Positions 60,455-64,000 of a stretch of DNA of 64,000 bases are shown here, piece by piece. The notes under the pieces were generated by a model, which was not told the origin of the DNA, searched no databases, and worked only from the letters and a program-made list of their open reading frames with translations. This DNA comes from Fasciolopsis buskii (taxonomy: Eukaryota; Platyhelminthes; Trematoda; Plagiorchiida; Fasciolidae): positions 385,837 to 449,836 of the forward strand of contig LUCM01001803.1 of assembly GCA_008360955.1 (NCBI GenBank), written 5' to 3'. Both the position numbers and the translations under genes were made by a program. Positions within the stretch are counted from its first letter, which is position 1. Every line of letters starts with the position of its first letter.

Positions 60455-63400
60455 AATTTCCGTTCCGACCATACATTTCCAGTTTCAGTTTTGATAACAA
60501 CCTTGCACCAATATGCTATGGTTTGGATTTGGTTAGTTAAGGTTTGTCAAACTAGTCAAAATGTCTGCGACGACGAACTAGTTTATCAATCAAACTTAGT
60601 GAAATTTGCTATGGATCAGTTATTATGCAAATAGAGACGTACTTTTGTAACCGGAGATATTTCGTTAGCATACAAAACCATCATTTGACTCGGTTATTTG
60701 CAATGTGAAAACTTTGAATGATTAATCACTACCATCACCATCCCCCCCGCATTTTGAGTGTTTAAGAGCCGTCATTACTATCAACCGTTCTTCTGGACTA
60801 CGATGGTAGGTTAGGTAACGTTGTTCGATATCTTCAAATGTCCCCTGAGGACATCGCGATTCTATCCGGATCGACTGACACTGACTGTCGCCGGATTCCA
60901 GGACAGTTCGGTTCTTTTTCTAGAAAAAATTTACTGCAGCGCAGTTTAGTTTTTAGAATTGTTCTAATATTTGTCATTTTTCCTCGCTCTTTTTGTATGC
61001 GTGTGTGTGTTCCTGTGCAAATAGCGTGTCTCAGTGTTGAAAGAATTTTAGCCACGCCGGTGTCTATACATTTGTTAGAAGTCGACAATACCAACGGTCT
61101 GTTCCGTTAACTCGTACACAACCAGTTTTGCTTACCTAAACAAATCCGCAAACTCTACAGTCCAAAAGCTGCTTGCATATTCAATATCTTTTTTGTACCG
61201 TTTTTCTATGTCATTTTACTCAGTCGCTTGTCCAACCGGCCGAAATTTCGGTTGTCACAGGACGATCCGCACAAACTTCACTCTCCTCCAATTCACCCAC
61301 CCACGGGCATTTTGTGCGAAAAACAAGTACTCGTAATGTGATTTGATTTGCACAAAACGTTGTGCGCATGTGTCAGCGATAGGTCGTTGGCTAGCTGCTG
61401 CAAGCAACGGGGACCGGAAATGGAATAATTGTTACCTTTGGGCTGGGAGTGTATTTTTCGATCTTGGCAATTAAAATTTGTTTCTTTTAAATAGACACCG
61501 ACAGACAAACAGAGACAAATAGTCAATTGGATAGCCAAACAGGGGAACAAGCTGATGACCAGACAGCTTTAAAAACACGGAGGGATTTTCTTCTGGTTCC
61601 ATCAAACAACTTTAGTGGATCCTTGTTTCTGACTAGTTTCGTATTTTAAAAATTCCCACTTGGTCCAGATTACCGTCTAGGGATATCAACTGATTGCCTT
61701 TTGCTCTCACTCACATTTAACAACTATTCATTTCCTCGATGACCTCTGGCGAAAAAGGAACTTACCGGGTTCCAAATCCGTCTCAGTCGGTCAATTTTTC
61801 ATTCGTCAGGCTACTATCGACGGAATCGCCCCCTACAGAGCGTTTTGTTGTACATCATTCGACAAAATATTTTGTGCTTCATCTCTCTCCTGGATTTTCA
61901 TCTTTATGTGGAGCACAAAGGCCAATGTCGATTTGGATGCTAGTATTCATGCAAAACGTCCAAACAAGAAACTTCATTAGGGCAGATGCTAATAAGACGA
62001 AATTTTGATGACAAATGGAAGACACTAGCGTCGTGGATTTCCAAGCAAATGGCATTAACAACGATTGTAACGACCGCTTAATAGCTTTGATATTCGGGAC
62101 CAAATTGTCGACCGAGTGCCATCGCAAGTATTACCAATCCTCAGCTGACTTTGAAAGTGTCAGTAGACTCGTCTTATAGCCAAGGTGTGTCGCAAAAACC
62201 AAAATGGAGAGTGAAACTGACTGAATTCCAACGTGCTGCATGATGAATTCTATTCATGTCATCGCATACGCCTTTGTTACATGCACTCGGAGGCAGCCAT
62301 CGCTCTTCTTCATTTGGACAAGCTAATATCAGAGCCGTATCTAAATGAATGACTTCATCACAGTTGATCAAGTTTGTCGGATTGTCGAACCGTTGAGATT
62401 TGTTACGGTTTCGCATTCACATCCACACAGCATGTGCTGCGTGGGTGAGGTGGACGATATTAAATTCACCGTAAAACCGCCTGTTTATGACGGAGGATTT
62501 GAACCCGTCATATCTGGCAGGCTAATAACCTTGAAAATAGGAATATCCACTCCTTCCATTGTCGAGATATCAAAAACTTGATGGAAGAAATTTGGGAGAA
62601 TGGGCATTACGTACCATATCCGTAGAGAAGGAAAACCTCCGGAAGTGAAAGCAGATCGCTTCTCAGAAATCCCAAGTTCAGTTTTCCAAAAGAACAACTC
62701 ACTTCTGTTAACGCGAGAATAACCGCAAGGGCGCTGGCCAAATCCGTTCTCTTCCAACCACCTGAGTCCCGGGATTTGAACCCACTTGGAAACATATGGT
62801 ACTATTCAAGAGGAAAGATGCTGAGGCGGAAATTTCCAACTTTTCAAGTTTTAACGATATCCCTACAAGGGCTTCGTATCAAAGCAATAGTAGTTATTGA
62901 CTGACTGATAAGCATCAAAACTACATTAATAAAAGTTACCATTTCCCGCTACATTGGCTTATTGCCACCGGTACGGGAGAACTTGCCGTTCTATAGCATT
63001 CATTGTAGAGCATTATTCGTCTGAATCCATCTCCAGTCTGATTGGCTCTGGCTCAATGAAAGACGGAGTGGGCACGGAATGTCGAAATAGCTCCAGGGAT
63101 CGAGATCCACTGAGTATCAATTCATTAACCATTCTTAACAGAATGAAAGAAGGAAGAAAAAGGGGTCTCAGTGAACAGACAAACAGCCAAAGTTGTGTAC
63201 TACTGGCCTTGTAGTCCACGAATAAGGCCCCACTGAACAATGTCCACTGTGGTTGATCCGCGGATCGGGTATTAGTCCAAAGAAGACCATTTGAGACACT
63301 CTGAACCCAAGGCGTTATCGAAGTCTGAGGAAATGAAAGTCGAAATATGAAAGACGACCAATCTAAAAATTGGCAGCCTGTTGATTGACAGTCAGTTGGT

Positions 63401-63740
63401 TCGGAATATCGAAGGTGTTATATCTAAAAGACACGGCTTTCTGTGGTAAAATGGTCCCTCCAATCACTGTTAGAACCATTCGTTTTGAAAGTCGACTACG
63501 TAAGGTACTTCTGTTATCGTTAGTGTATTTTCCATTTGTCATCAAAATTACGTCTTATTAGCACCTGCGCTAATGAAATTTCATGTTCCGGTGTTTTACA
63601 TGTGTCTACTGCATTTCAAACAGAAATGGAGGTACCGTGAAAATCAAGGGGGCACGAACCATTTGTTATCGGGCTTAGTTTGTGAGGTATTATGATGTAA
63701 ATCGAAGCCAAGCAACCGTTACCGATAAGCACAAGAACGT
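60455..63740. other. Anonymous DNA with isolated B-box-like sites
   Basis: Minus-strand GGGTTCAAATCC sequences occur at about 62496-62507 and 62771-62782; the first has a poorly matched A-box region, the second none. An open frame at 60766-61110 includes DYDGRLGNVVRYLQMSPED, but its splice phases do not fit the 59.1 kb exon. Nothing else is recognised. Confidence 0.4.
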
Positions 63741-63741
63741 T

Positions 63742-63999
63742 CCACTCGCTCACTAGAATCTCATTTGAATCGTTAGGAGCGTGAGTGAATGATGAGTCCA
63801 CTTAAGAATCACATGGTGATCCGTCGGAGGATTTTCGTCGGTCAGGTAAGGCTAACCTTCAGAAAGGAGGTACAAGGCCCGAAATTATTGGTTTTCCTTC
63901 TCAGTAATGTGTTTCGCATCCATTCAACTTCCTAACGATTCAACTGAGATTCTAGTGAGAAACTACGAAACGAGCGTACTAGTATAGGGATGGTTGGAC
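63742..63999 (+). repeat. 290-bp dispersed unit, rearranged to a foldback
   Basis: The left half (63751-63930) is a normal plus-orientation copy: AATCGTTAGGAGCGTGAGTG, GGAGGATTTTCGTCGGTCAG, TTCTCAGTAATGTGTTTCGC. From 63931 the sequence switches to the reverse complement of the unit's outer end and continues to the window edge. The result is a 29-base inverted repeat, CTCACTAGAATCTCA[T/G]TTGAATCG..., with one mismatch, at 63749-63777 and 63931-63959. The element continues beyond the window. Confidence 0.7.
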
Positions 64000-64000
64000 A

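Noticed and set aside
60766..61110. Possible fourth exon downstream of 59.4 kb (contains VRYLQMSPEDIAIL)
   Set aside because: Available acceptors do not match the phase-0 end of the previous exon, and no good donor lies at a sensible place.

Overview
This 64 kb window reads as gene-poor nuclear DNA from an animal with a large, repeat-rich genome. The best guess is a parasitic flatworm (a digenean fluke or a related tapeworm). That guess rests on the transposable elements: RTE/CR1-like LINE pieces whose protein sequence has the look of the large fluke and tapeworm LINE families, a Penelope-like element with a GIY-YIG nuclease, and tRNA-headed SINEs. There are no bacterial-style gene arrays, no rRNA or CRISPR, and nearly all open frames are under 130 codons. 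The species assignment is inference.

Layout. Positions 1-10 kb hold almost nothing recognisable except one LTR/promoter-like repeat at 7.2 kb. 10.8-15.2 kb has CA, CAA/CAG and GATT microsatellites and one SINE. 17.8-21.2 kb contains two possible host exons on the plus strand, one with a stop codon and a poly(A) signal, separated by decayed tetranucleotide DNA and a SINE. 21-38 kb is mostly intergenic or intronic DNA with scattered SINE heads, a LINE RT fragment (29.1-29.4 kb), a second copy of the LTR-like repeat (30.2 kb) and one good copy of a ~290 bp dispersed unit (33.0 kb). A possible terminal exon lies at 39.0 kb, followed by a GC-rich, microsatellite-dense kilobase. 41.9-43.5 kb is a decayed Penelope-like element on the minus strand, and 45.7-46.3 kb is the tail of a LINE. 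From 48.2 to 59.4 kb three possible exons have compatible reading phase and could belong to one plus-strand gene; a nearly complete but dead LINE (50.5-53.5 kb), itself interrupted by another repeat, would lie in its first intron. The last 4 kb holds two more copies of the 290 bp unit, the final one rearranged into a hairpin.

How it fits together. Most of what can be read is the remains of selfish elements: LINEs, SINEs that LINE machinery could have copied, a Penelope-like element and short dispersed units, all with stops and frameshifts. No host gene could be named. The exon calls rest on open frame plus splice signals only and should be read as candidates.
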